This document shows positions 42,890-54,836 of a stretch of DNA of 64,000 nt, in pieces. A program made the translations under genes and the position numbers. Location: positions 62,001 to 126,000 of the forward strand of contig PDUO01000065.1 in the NCBI GenBank assembly GCA_003008705.1, given 5' to 3'. How positions within the stretch are numbered: the first letter of the stretch is position 1; every line of letters starts with the position of its first letter. Origin of the DNA: Pezicula radicicola. Taxonomy: Eukaryota > Ascomycota > Leotiomycetes > Helotiales > Dermateaceae. The notes beneath the pieces were generated by a model, which did not search any database, had not been told where the DNA came from, and was given only the letters and a program-made list of their open reading frames with translations.

Positions 42890-45368
42890 CAATCTCAAAT
42901 CCCTACTACTAATCCCAACAGTAAAATTATAAGTTCCAGGCGCAACAGCCCATTCCAATAACTCAAATCTCTTCTTCTCAACGGGAAAGTAACCGTAGCC
43001 TTAGCACCATTCGCAATTATAACCCTTTCAAACCCTCTCAATTGTCTAATAGCTTGATCAGCCTCATCAGGAAATTGTACGTATAATCGTGCAACTTCAT
43101 GACCATCTATTAAGCCTGTGTTAGAGATTACAGCTGCGACGTTAACGATGTTATCCCATAGATCGGCTCGGCCTCCTACGGTAAGAGTACCTGTTGAGTA
43201 TGTGTTGTTAAGGTTGTGGTTTGTGTGATATCGAGGGAGGAATAGTGGAATGTGGTGTAGGAGAGTCCATAGCTGAATTCGTAACGGGGAGTAACGTTGT
43301 ATGCATCGAAGTATTTGTAGTCGATGTAGTTTCCTTCTGTAAAGTTGCAGACGGCTGTTAAACAAATAGGGACGGGATAGTCTGTTTCTTTTTTGGCGAT
43401 GGTATAAGGTAGGCGACCTGACGGGTGACATCACCATAGAGGACATCTATAATCTTCATATAGTATTAGTTTCGAAGTTTTGAAAAACGAAGCAGTTTCT
43501 TACGCTGTAGCCTGAGGTTTGACCTAGAAGACCTCCATATACCACTGCAGTGACGTTCTCGTTATCAATCCAAGCATCAAGAATTCGTGCGCCGACTGTG
43601 TTGATAACAACCATAGTGTTGTTGCATTCTGAAGCCACGGAGATCACAAGAGCATCTTGATTAGCGGTTGTGAGTTCTGTGCGGTCTGCGCCTTCACCTG
43701 AGTAAGCGTTCAAGAAGACAATGCAGACTCCCATGTCTCCTGCATATGAGTTTATAGGTACTGTTGCGTTGGTGCCGGTAGCAAATCCAGTTCCACCACT
43801 TTCTTTACTAACGAAAATGGTTCCTGAAGTGATGTAAGTATCGTTCATGACCTAGCGGAAGATAGTCCCATCGTCGATGGCTCGCTGCAGGAGGGAATCG
43901 TGAGTGATAACAAGATATGGAAATGAGGTAGTTCCACTTCCTGAATCTCCTGCTAGATGACCTTGGTAAGTTGGATCTGTGCCTGCCACGGCAAATCGAT
44001 GCCGGGACCTGCTACTACGGGACCGGCATGTGCACCGAAAATGGCCATTGAACGGGGTGCCGAAAGAGGAAGAGCATTGTTGACGTTCTTTAAGAGAGAG
44101 AGCGACGCAGCGCCGTTTGAACGGATGATCTGACTATGGTTGCCGCGGATATCACGATAAACCGTAGAGTATATGGTGGAAGGTTGCTCTCCGTTATCGA
44201 GGTTGGTGTAGTAGTATGACATGATATTTCTCAAAGCTATATCATCCAGACGTTCTTGAGTGAAAGAGCCGTTGCTAATACCAGAGACAAGATTGTCAGT
44301 CCAAAGGCTACTAGATCCATAATCTTCTCCGCCATTTGCAGAGCCAAACGCAGTGAATTAAGCATTGGCATCAGGGATAATAAGTCCAGGGAATCTAAGC
44401 TCGGTCTTTAGGACTTTGCTAAGAACATCGCTGTTTTTGCAGGATTGAGAGCCGTTCACTTTATTCATGGCACACATCATTCCGCATAATCCATTCCTAA
44501 TAGCATCGTAGAATGGAAATAGGTAACTCTCATGCATGGTTTTGTCATCAGCTTCGCTAGTGTATATTGCTACAGAGCTATCGTGTGCATTGGTGCGGTT
44601 TTTTCTTGTTCGTTGAGGAGGAAATGCTATGATAAGTAAGTTAAAGTCGGTTTAAAACGAGTTACTCGAATCAAGTGAGTTGAGTAGAGCATACCTTTCC
44701 GCAAGGAATCACACCTGCCGAAACAAATGTTTCAGTGGCCAACCCAAAACGTTTGCCCGTTCAAGTATGGATCTTGTCCCATGGTTTCAACCAATCGTCC
44801 AAGCGGTGCGGAGGTCGGCCCATAGACACGGCCCATAGACAACCTTCTGTAGTCAGCTAAAAAGAATACTACGAATAGGTTAGCGGTCTCACCTGAAAAC
44901 CCTTGTTGTACATCTCATATCCAACAGCCTTCATCTGCGTAGAAATCATATCACGGTCCCAAGTTTGAACCAATGCCGACATCTCAGAGAATCCGGAAGC
45001 GAAGAAGTAACTGATAACGCCTTGGTCACCATCTTTGAGATTATATGCAGTCCAATTGACGGATGCAACATCTGAACCAGTTATGACCTCGACTTTTTCA
45101 GCATTTGTGAGCTGAGCTACTAGAGCTTGTGCTTTGATATATGCAGCTTCCCATTTTGTGTCGAGAGTGACTAGAGGATATTAATCATAGCATTATATAA
45201 ATTTATGTGTATTTTGAACTTACCAGCACCAGATGACAATAAGCCAACTGTGGTAGAGTTGGTAGTTGTAGCATTAGAAGATGCAACGACGGAAATGAGG
45301 AGACTGAACAAAGCGAGTGCAAGAGTAAGGAGAGATACTCCTCGGGAGGAGGGAATGAATGTCTGCAT
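42890..45368 (-). pseudogene. GH3 beta-glucosidase pseudogene
   Basis: The predicted protein starts with a signal-peptide-like MQTFIPSSRGVSLLTLALAL and then follows the secreted GH3 beta-glucosidase order: GPTSAPLGRLVETMG, GVIPCG, LRFPGLIIPDANA with the nucleophile-region Asp, the alpha/beta sandwich (SYAGDMGVCIVFLNAYSGEG), and a C-terminal Fn3-like domain (HEVARLYVQFPDE). It is broken repeatedly: a frameshift at about 44740-44750, a TAA at 44358-44360, a frameshift at about 43985, a TAG at 43852-43854, and frameshifts near 43425 and 43215. A living enzyme would hydrolyse beta-glucosides, releasing glucose during cellulose breakdown. The nucleophile segment lacks the Trp that usually follows Asp. 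An intron with the 18-base repeat lies at about 44640-44695. Confidence 0.85.
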
Positions 45369-47132
45369 TTTAAACGAGTGTGATATGTTAATACTGCCAG
45401 CAAAGACCTTGTAAACTGGCGCTTATCATGAAATATAGAGGAAAGTTTAACTTCCGGAAGCGACGGTACATACAATACGTATCTAATCCACCGGCATTTT
45501 GGAAAAGGGCCGGAGTGTGGGATCGTAGACCAAGGCTCGTGTATGCTTAAAAGAAAAGATTTAGCGAGCATGGGATAGATAGGAGCATGTGAACAACAAT
45601 AATGAATTATCACCATCGACTTGTTTCCCGAGCTCCCTACGTGAATCGTTTATTGGATAATTTAGACGACATTCTACGTAAGTACAGGCTCATAGAGATA
45701 GAGTTCTCTGGTATAAGCAACGGGGAATAGCGGAGAATTAACCCTTAAGCAGCTAAGATAAAAAAGATTAGATTAGATGTAAAGGTCAAGGCTGAAGTGG
45801 GTAAACAAGCTATGACCACTTAGAACCGAGAAACGAACCATGGAATGAGATATCAAGGGCACATGTGGTGAGGTTTTTAAACCTGCTTGTGGCAGTGTTT
45901 AGATCGTCTGATCTTTATTCTGCTGCTATATTGTATTCTGATTCATTTCTAGGGACAGATCTGACTGAATGGGTTTGCATTATTTTCGGTAATATTCAAG
46001 GCCGCCCTTTCTCGCCGAGCCTGGCCGGTACCGGTATTCTTCGGCATGCCAAAAAGCAATTATTGATATTAGATGACAATTGAAGTATTGAAAGAACCAA
46101 GCTTTAGGAGCGCTGTACATAAAAAGAACGGCATGTAGTTAGATTTTTGGATGTACAGGAGAAACTCAGTGTAATGGGATGTCACTCTCACTTCCATATT
46201 ACAGTAGGAAGGTGCTAAGTGAAGCATATGCTCCCCAAACCTCTCTGCACCAATCATTGCCCATTCTACAAATCGGAAGCACTTCAGTCGCTGAATTACG
46301 GAATAAGTCTACTTGCAGCATGATATTTGACTATTAATTCTCCCGGTACTAGTGCGTGGATGGAATTACCACAGACAAGCAAGCCTCGAACCTTTAAACA
46401 CTACACAAATTTCCAAGAATCATCAAGGCAACAAATAAGAATCAACTTATTTAAAGGCCTCAAGACTTCAGAGGCACTACCGACAGGCTTTTCCTCGCCA
46501 TTCACCGAATTCAACATCTAGTGAAACCTCAACTCAACAAAGCTCACCTATACTCCCAATCCCAAGCCATGCCAATTTCTTAGCTCAGCCTAAAAGCATG
46601 CTTGTAACATAAGGAAATTAGGGAAAACCAGTACTTCCTATAAGCTTTTAATCAAATGCTTAAATCAAGTCAATTGCCCAACAAGGGAGTTATTTAGAAC
46701 AAGTTAGGTACTTAAATTAAAAGAGTTATTTTATTTGTATTTAGTAAGTGACTTAATTCTAGCAAGTCTTGAATTCAACCTAGTTGGTGGTAGAAATAAT
46801 CAGTAGTCGAAATAGCCAGTTGTTGAAACAGCGTATTGTCGAAACAGTCACATAATTACATGGACTTCTATATAATGATTTGCTATATTTAATAGATACC
46901 TCTAACAGAAAGTAACAGACAGCTAGATAATCCACCAGCACCTCATAACCAAATTAAGCGAGGCCCCTAAAATTCCTCGCAATAACCGAGCAACAAATGC
47001 TACACCTACCTTATGCCTACCACCAAATCCACACTACCTCTAGAACAAGCTAGCAAAAGAAAAAAACAAGAAGTATTCCCCGACAAAAAGGGTAAAGAAG
47101 GGGTAGAAGAAAGAAAGAAAAAAAAAATCAAG
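45369..47132. other. Intergenic region between GH3 pseudogene and tRNA-like locus
   Basis: No protein gene supported. 46660-46740 carries two members of the dispersed repeat (AGTTAGGTACTTAAATTAAA). A short series of near-repeats GTTGAAACAG..GTCGAAACAG is seen around 46800-46850. Confidence 0.5.
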
Positions 47133-47233
47133 TGAACAGGATGGGACTCGAACCCATGCTCATTTCTGAACCAGGAATGTAGTAATTAAGGTAAACCTTA
47201 ACCTGGCGCCATAACCAACTCGGCCTACATCAT
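47133..47233 (-). tRNA. tRNA-Leu(AAG)-like gene with intron; acceptor stem degenerate
   Basis: On the reverse strand: D-arm GGCCGAGTTGGTTATGGC, anticodon stem CCAGG with loop TTAAGG (anticodon AAG), an intron of about 20 bases, stem CCTGG, a type II variable arm (TCAGAAATGA) and T-arm ATGGGTTCGAGTCCCAT. The intron contains CCTT complementary to the anticodon region, as usual. The 3' acceptor strand is CCTGTTCA and a T-rich pol III terminator follows. The 5' acceptor strand (ATGATGT) does not pair with it and position 8 is A, so the gene may be a tRNA pseudogene. Confidence 0.7.
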
Positions 47234-48059
47234 AATAATTAGTATTGCGTAGATCAATAACAAGAGGCATTAAAGACTTACCACCTGTCCATATTGTATT
47301 GTTTGTTGGGTTGATTTTCGTTATTTAAGTATATTATAGTAGGAAGGAGGGGCACTTGTTTTTTTGTAGCGGTAGGGTGGGTCTGATATTTTGGTTAAGG
47401 TAAGCCAGCAAAGGTAGTTCTTGAGTTGGATTCTAAAGACCGAGAAGTTTTATTAGCATCTAATGGGTATAATGTAAAGTTTCATAGATTTAAGTATTTA
47501 GACTTCATTCCCTTCTAGGTTCATATGACTAGAGCTTGATTGATACTTGCGTGGAACTTTTGATCTGGTAACGAGATTCAGGAGGTCTTAAGGAGATCAA
47601 ATGGCTTGAATATGCTGCTCTGGGTCTATAACAACTTTTGCAGCTGCTAACATCCATGTCTAGTAAAGATACCGCTGCTTGACAAATTTGCACTTTTTTT
47701 AGTACATTTATGTAAGAGGTACCAAGGGTCTATGACACTGTTTTGAGTTAAATTGGGAGTAGGTGAAGGATAGATGTTATAATAGATGATTAATTGATTC
47801 CACATTTGCATGCCCATTATAATGCCACTTGAGTTTGGGCAGGATGTTTCACAATGTGTGAGAATCCTGCACTGATCTTTCTCGTTCACATGGTTGGAGA
47901 GAACCTTAACTTCAGAAATAAATATTGGTCTTTTATGGTATCTCCCAGTAGACGCCAACATCTATAATCGTACAAGCAAATTGACGCCCACGCCGCCCTA
48001 TTCCCAACCGAACCCCATCCCTAATCCCCAAATACCGAAAACCCACTCTCATCTCAAAT
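47234..48059. other. Intergenic region
   Basis: No gene visible. It includes the 5' flank of the tRNA and the 3' flank of the YIP4-like gene. Confidence 0.45.
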
Positions 48060-49088
48060 CTAACTAATAAAGCACAAGCATCCCAGGCCCAAGTAGAAGA
48101 CAAAGAGCGGGTATACAGCAATTCCAACTCTGTTCTTGACTACTCCACTTCCACCCATGATACTAACGCCTGCGGCTAAGGACCAGAGGATTAGGACAAG
48201 GTAAACGGGTATACGAGGGATCGTGGGAAGACCGAGCGCTGACAGGAGGGAGGCGATAACGAGAGGGAAAAGAGTGTAACCAATGATACAGACGCTTTGA
48301 GCAAAGGAGCTATTCATGTTAGTATTAAATCATTCACTAGGGTAGAGAAAACTCACATATTTCCACCCAACAGTTTAATCTGCAATGTGACAACAGCCTC
48401 TCCAATCCAAACCATAGCAAAAACACCCGAGAAAACTACGCTCTTCTGCTCACTTCGCGCATTGAAGCTGAGTAGCATACTCAACATCAAGCAGAAGACA
48501 AGCGGACCCCATAAGTCCCAATCTCTGAGCCCTTCACTCATATTCCCTTGGCTCAAAATATGATCGGCGTCCATAGCTCTCCCCGCAAAGCCAACAAGTT
48601 CCTCTCTCGCGCCACTTATGCCTGCGCCTCTGATATTCTCAAAGGCACCTCGCAGCGATGTCGTACCATCGATCATAGAGCCACCAAACAGGTACTTTGG
48701 GTACAGAACTTCCCGCATTTTAGACCAAACGGCTAACAAGTCCCGACGCAGCGTATCCCAGACACTTTCATCAATGGTATTGGTAGGCGCACGACGATCC
48801 TCGCCAGGAATACGTGAGGTGAGATAGTTTTCATTGAGGGGTCGAGAGCTGGATCCTGTGGTGATATTGCCTGTGAGGGGAGCGCGGGAGGATTGCGAGC
48901 TCGCATGGTTTAGTGGTTGCAGAGGGTCATCAAGATCATCTAGACCAGCTGGAGATGAGTGTCAGCTTCGATTATGCACAGACCTCTGCCGGAGGAAACA
49001 ACTTACCATCATCGGGATCAATCAGATCACTTTCATCCTCAACATGAGGTTGATTGTAATGCTCGTAGGGATTAGATGAGGAAGCCAT
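48060..49088 (-). CDS. Yip1-domain Golgi membrane protein, YIP4/YIPF6-like
   Basis: Three exons (49088-49007, 48948-48357, 48309-48060) give 307 residues. A hydrophilic N-terminus is followed by the Yip1 domain: VLYPKYLFGG, LWGPLVFCLMLSMLLSF, FAMVWIGEAVVTLQIKLLGG and VCIIGYTLFPLVIASLLSAL, with about five helices. The DLWGPL and GYTLFP motifs are characteristic of the family. Yip4/YIPF6 interacts with Rab GTPases and works in ER-Golgi and Golgi trafficking. A second Yip1-domain gene is at 62133-63092 and Rab GDI lies in the same window, so several Rab-linked genes share the region by chance or otherwise. Paralogue assignment is tentative. Confidence 0.87.
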
Positions 49089-49668
49089 AGCCTATTTCGG
49101 GCGCAATGGCGAATTATTGATGCCGTCGTGGAGGATGAATTGCGCCTGTTTGAAGGGAGATGTAGTGTGGGTGACTATATTGTGGCCGTTGAAGCTCCTC
49201 TCACTCCTGTCCAGATGGCTACTCTGTAAATTCCACGTTTCCTAAGTGAGCTGGGGAGCTGTCATTCGCAAGCTCTCGCACTACTGCGTTTTAGGCTAGT
49301 TCCCGCTAAAGGGGGCCTTTAGTATATATCACGTGTTCCGTGGATCACACCTCTCGTCGGGTCGAGAGCAAGTTACAACAATATTATTCAAAAGGAACAG
49401 TAATTCATTAATCATTATTTGCATATAGAGCTCTTTCATAACCCATATTCCCTCAGATGTGGCCAAACCCCTGGGTTGGAGGAGTCGTCAGAAGTTGGTT
49501 GATCATCGAATGGCCGATCCTTCGATGATACCTCCTTTGCTACCAAGCACAGGCGAGCAAGGCGGAATCCGTGCCAGCATGGAACTAGGAGGACATCAAT
49601 TTACTATATTTTCCCGCAACAATTCTTGCGTCACATAGTTGTCCGAGAGACCCTAGAGTTTAGTGTTG

Positions 49669-51787
49669 CTAATATCCGTTGCCTTGATTGCCTCCAGCTG
49701 GCCCTTGATCCAGGTTTGGGGGCTGGTCGCCTCCATTCTCATTCCATCCAGCATGACCTTCACCATACCCATTGTGTCCCTGATTAGATACATTTTGGCC
49801 ATGGAAAATATTGGCGAAGATATCGTATCCAGGGTTGCGGTAATGTTGACCGTTCCACGCATCAGCTGGTACTGCTTGTGGAGGCGGCATAATTGGTCCA
49901 ATGCCAAGTCCAGGCTGGTACGTCAGGGTCCGTTCTTGGTGCCACCTGTATTGATACGGGAGTCTGTAGTCATGACCATACTGTCTTGTCCTTTCATCTA
50001 CGTGCATCCATCGTTCAGCAGCCTGATTTTGGGGAGGAACGTATAGACCTGGCTGTGCACGAGGATCCCAGATAGGAAGACCAGCAGGTGGTTGAGCTTC
50101 TCCTCTCGGAGTACCTCGACCATATGAAGCAATGTTTCCATTGATACCAGCAAGAGACCATGCAAAAACCGCCACTTCTCGGATAGTTTGAAGAAACTGG
50201 TCTTCGGGTGGACCGCCAACGATCTGTGGTTGTGGGATTTGAAGACCATGACGGAATGCCAAACGAGGATCGTCGGCTCGAAATTGGTGAGCCCGAATAG
50301 GATCTGCACCCCAAGGTGCTGCAAAGAGCCCATTGGGATATTGTACCTGTTGTTGCATTGCGTCTGGGACAATTGGTCGTGCACGTCTCAATACAACAAC
50401 CAAGCCATCAGACGTGCATGAGATGACAGCTTCGAGCTCGAATGCTTCTAGGCGGGCCTCTGCCGGGCGTTGTTCTGGTCTCGCTCGTCGCACTCCGGGA
50501 GAAATGGCTAAAGACGATGTCGAAGAGCGTGAAACTGCTGATCCGTCGAAAACCTCGTCGGCAGCGTGCTCAACCTCAGAACTGTCACCAGAAGAAGTGC
50601 GGGAAGGAATAGGTGCGCCTTGGTTAGCACCACTATCATCCCCAGAAGAGGAGATGGCACTCTGAGCCCGACTCTGGTGTGCGGCGCTGCCTTCTGCATT
50701 ATTGGGATCTAGCGCCATTGGGCTGTGCAGTTCAACCCCTCCGTCTTCAGAATCGGTACTGTGATTGGCATCTTGCATTTCCTCATCGTTCTGTACTAAG
50801 TCTTCGGGACGTCGAGGGTCACGATACCAGAAGCGAAGGTAAGCAATGGAGTCGTTGGCTTTAGCACTCTCCAAGCATCTGATAGCTTCTGGGAGGCAGT
50901 TCTCCTGGATACATTCATAAAACGCCTTCCCTGTGATTTGCTCTGCAGAGACACCGAGAATGCCCTGGACGGCACTCGTTGCGTACAAGACAGGAAGTTC
51001 ACGGGAGAAGCGATTAAGAATGAGCGCTGCCCTAGGCTCGCGCAGCGCTGCTTGAGGAGGGCTCCTGAATTTGACGGAGAGCTCCTCCAACATGTGGTAT
51101 CGAGGATCTCGAGGAGACGAAGAAAATATACGACGAATAGCCGGAGCAATGGCAGCCCGTCCTTTTCTGACATTAGCACACACGACATTTAACATGAAAA
51201 ATTCAACTTACTCTCATTGTTTTCATCACCTTTATAGATGCTGGTACATGCAACGAGTACATCGTGAACAATCGTGAATACGCACTCACAGCCAATCCAC
51301 TCCCCCGTTTTGCCCTTGATCCGAGCATAATGGAGAACTGCAGCCTTATCAAGTGCCACCCCTTTATTGTGGACCATACGAGCGAAAGGGATTTCGTCTG
51401 GATGGAAGTACTCGAAGCATGATTTGCCAGTTACCTCATGTTGTTGGTAGCCCAGGACCTCAAAAATGGACTCTGACGCCCATTGGATGTTGGCCTCTGG
51501 GCTCAAGTCTGGGAGGAATAGTCGTTAGCATAAAGTTAACTATAGGCAGGGGATCTGAATTCTTATCATCGAGCTTAAGTCAAAGCAGTTGACGTCTGCA
51601 CTAGCGGAGTATCTCCATTTCCCGTCAATTGACCACTAGTCTTTGCGGCTCACCTCGACCCTTGAATTATCTGGCATGCTTGCTAGATTTGTTCAAAAGG
51701 CGCCGGATAGCTAGAAAGCCGGAATCGACGGCACGGAGAGGTCTGAAGGGGAAACGTACTGTGGATGGTCATAAAGGTTGTCTCCAT
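49669..51787 (-). CDS. Protein with two PAS domains, unknown regulator
   Basis: Three exons (51787-51760, 51508-51212, 51161-49669) give 605 residues; intron 2 takes its acceptor at AAAAG so that phase is kept. PAS domain one spans about residues 10-105 (IQWASESIFEVLGYQQHEV, GKSCFEYFHPDEI) and a second about residues 150-225 (VLYATSAVQGILGVSAEQIT, GKAFYECIQ). The rest is Ser/Pro/Gly-rich, low complexity. No DNA-binding or catalytic domain is visible, and no LOV-type GXNCRFLQ flavin cysteine motif, so it is not an obvious white-collar protein. A scaffold or sensor role is inferred from the PAS pair only. The first exon is short (28 bases). Confidence 0.72.
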
Positions 51788-54700
51788 TGTGAAGAAAGAC
51801 TGGCGTTTGTATCTCTAATAAGATGCTCAGTTCCTCGGGACAGGATAGTCTTATTAGTCCTTTAACAACAAACCGAGTCTCTATTGTCTAGATGTAATGA
51901 CTCGTAGTAGTTTTGATTTGAGAATGCAAATCTAGGTAGTGGTTGGCGTCAAGGTAAGACTGAGGTGACAGATCAGACCTATCGTTGTGCGATGTCGGAT
52001 TGACAGAACTGCAGTGAGTGTGACTTCGTCTTCTTACTCGGTGAGGTTAAAGCAAGGTCGAGGCGAACGGTAATGCTCGTTCGTAGCGTGATGATCGACC
52101 GCTTCGATGTGTAACACAGGGAATATGCTTGGCAATTGATTGAAGATGAGATGAGATGAGACGATCGAATACGCGGAAAGATGGTTTGGTCATGAAGAAG
52201 GCCCTGTGGACTTCTTATATCTTTGAGCCGAGCCTCCAAGCTGCCAGACGCGCTCACGTCTCAACGAGTCAAAGACTGGGGAAATAATCTTGGGAATGCT
52301 CTTCGAAGGCGTACGGGTACAACCATGCTCGAATTAGGAGTAGCTTGCGAATGAACAGCGGTTCCTTGTCTATTCACGCGTCGATCATCTTCGGGGAATG
52401 GCAGGATATGAATTGAGAATTATGGCGGACAGTAAGCAACTCCGTCCTCTTCTGTCCACCCGCCGTGAAAAGAAAAAAGTGAGAAATTATTGATATTTGA
52501 GGGGAAGGGATGGCGTCAAGGATGAAAGAGAATGAGGGGCGAAAAGTACTGTACCTGTGAGCCGCTCGAAGCAGAGGCTCGCAGGGCGCCAAAGCCGGCA
52601 GCCTTAGGGACCAGGGTCCACGAAGCCGTAATTGAGTTTTGCAGATACGTTGGATGGGAAACGGTACAAACGGCTTTGATAGAAATATATGATGAGTGTT
52701 GTTGTTGTGTCAATAGCTGTGGTATCAAAACACCAATAGGCACTCATTGGACAGTGGATGCTAATCAATCGGCCGCTAGAGCCAAACTTTGCACTGCAAC
52801 CACGTCTATGTTCCACGCTGACAGTTTTAAACGTACGACATATACATGAGAATTGCTGGAAGATGTTGATCCTGCGCTCTCGTGGGGGATTTCAAAAACC
52901 CTACATTGCTGTACTGGACTGTACTGGACTGTGTTGTACATACCGTACCTCGCTTCTGTCCTCGTTAAGTACCTAGGTAATCAACGGTTCGCTCTTCTTT
53001 GTTGGGAAGAACGGCAACTTGATGTAGTTCATGCACCTCGTGTGACGTGATGTGTGCATTACTGTACAGTACAGACTTATTACAGTAGTAAATGTGTCTC
53101 AGCAGCAAGGGACAACTTGTGTATCGGAGCCCTGTTTCTTATCAATTCCTCAGCTTGGTCCTTGGGTCTCAGGCTCATGCGGAGAGAGGAAATAGCTACC
53201 TAGATAGCTACTACATGATACATCTTGAAGTGTCACAGGCTTTCTCAGAAGGAGAGATTGTCGATGCTCTGTAGACTAGGGATTAGTACAGTACCACTAC
53301 AGCACGCAGGTTGCAGCCTCTTCTGAATAATAGAAGTTTGCTTTCTCAACCCATGTGATATGACGGGTCGAGCCGACCTCTGCTGCAAACCAAGCGGAAG
53401 CTTAGAATTCGTGCATATGTTTCTTGGGCTTGATCTGGCTGGCTGATTACTGCTCCGTACGCCTCTGTGAGTGAAGCTGCCATTCGTTGGTAAGAGCAAC
53501 CTGTACTGCAGGGTACAACAAGTTCTACCAGGTAGAGGGAGAAGATCAAGCAGTAGGATTGACTCAAGGGTCTATTCGAGACCATCGCAGTCTAGCAGGT
53601 GGGGGCTGGCAGTGGTTGGCACAACGTGCCTGCTGCAGCAGACGGGAATGACTCTCAGACCCTCTTCAGCCGGCGTGAAAAAGTAAAGATATATATATCA
53701 TGGTACGACGTACTTGCAGGACTCATCCACTCGGAATGAGCTCTCGAGGAAGGCCAATGTGGAACTGCGTCTTTGTCCTTCGCGTGGAGTGCTCGTCAAC
53801 TCCGACGCAAAAGCAATTACGTCGAGAATCAACAACAGGGGCGAAAAAGATCATCGGCGATGCTTTGCGCGAGTGTGGGAAAAGGTAACATGTTTAGTAG
53901 TCGTGGACGGTGGTGAAGGGTGGTGGCGTTGAGAAGAAATTTCTAGGGGAATAGATTCCGGTGCCCGGTTGCGCTGGGCAATGCAGAACCCGTCTGGCTG
54001 TCTCTTTTTTGATATTGACAGTCAATAATAATAACAATAATCCTCGGTACAGTGAATATATTATTTACTTTTCCTACAACGTATCATTCATAGTGCATTC
54101 CTATTGGGGTCTTTTCCAATTCACTTGTACAACTTCACAGGCCAGGAAGAAAACAAGCTATCACTACCATGGCACACTAAGGTAACCTCCTATGTACAGT
54201 AGCAACCTCCCAACTGTGTATCCTCAAATTACATGCTGCGTAGCACGATCAACACGACCAGCCTGTCAACAGCCTCACCTTGGGATTTTGGGTCTCCCAT
54301 TACCAAGGTCGACGAGTTTGATTAAAAACGCTTGATGCATGACAGCTGACATTGACGCTGTCAAATCCACAGTCTCGGTAGGTCTTGCCCCAATGTTACA
54401 CGGGAATCTGGGGGTGGTATTTGTTTGGCTGGAAAACAACCTCCGCCCCCCAATGCAATCTTCCTATTTCATTTGGCATCTGGGTCTTGCTTCGTATTTC
54501 TGTAACGTCAATGTTGGACACGCAGGGCACGCTCTTCCCATCATCTGGGCCGACGAGCTTGACTGCATTGTTAAAAGCAACTTTGCAGTGCAAGTCTGCA
54601 GGAGGCCGAGGAGGAGTTAATCTTCTTTTTGCCCACTCCTTTAGTCCACAGCTGACTTCGAAACTATTCAGCATTCATACTCCATTCCCCGCAAGGGACC

Positions 54701-54836
54701 AGCGCGATATTTCAAATCCGACGGTCTCACCCGCCCCCTTACGAAGATCGGCAGCATGACCCCATGTGGTTGTGAATCACATCGCGGCCTCACAGACGTT
54801 TTGCACATTTGAATTCCCCCATTGATCAAAGCCGAA
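51788..54836. other. Three-kilobase divergent intergenic region upstream of EED
   Basis: No gene could be supported here. 52910-52932 contains two tandem TGTACTGGAC units, and short palindromic TACTGTACAGTA-like sites recur at about 52551, 53063, 53288 and 54193. An AATAATAATAACAATAATCC run is near 54023. Probably promoter and leader sequence for the PAS and EED genes, unusually long for this gene density. Confidence 0.5.
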
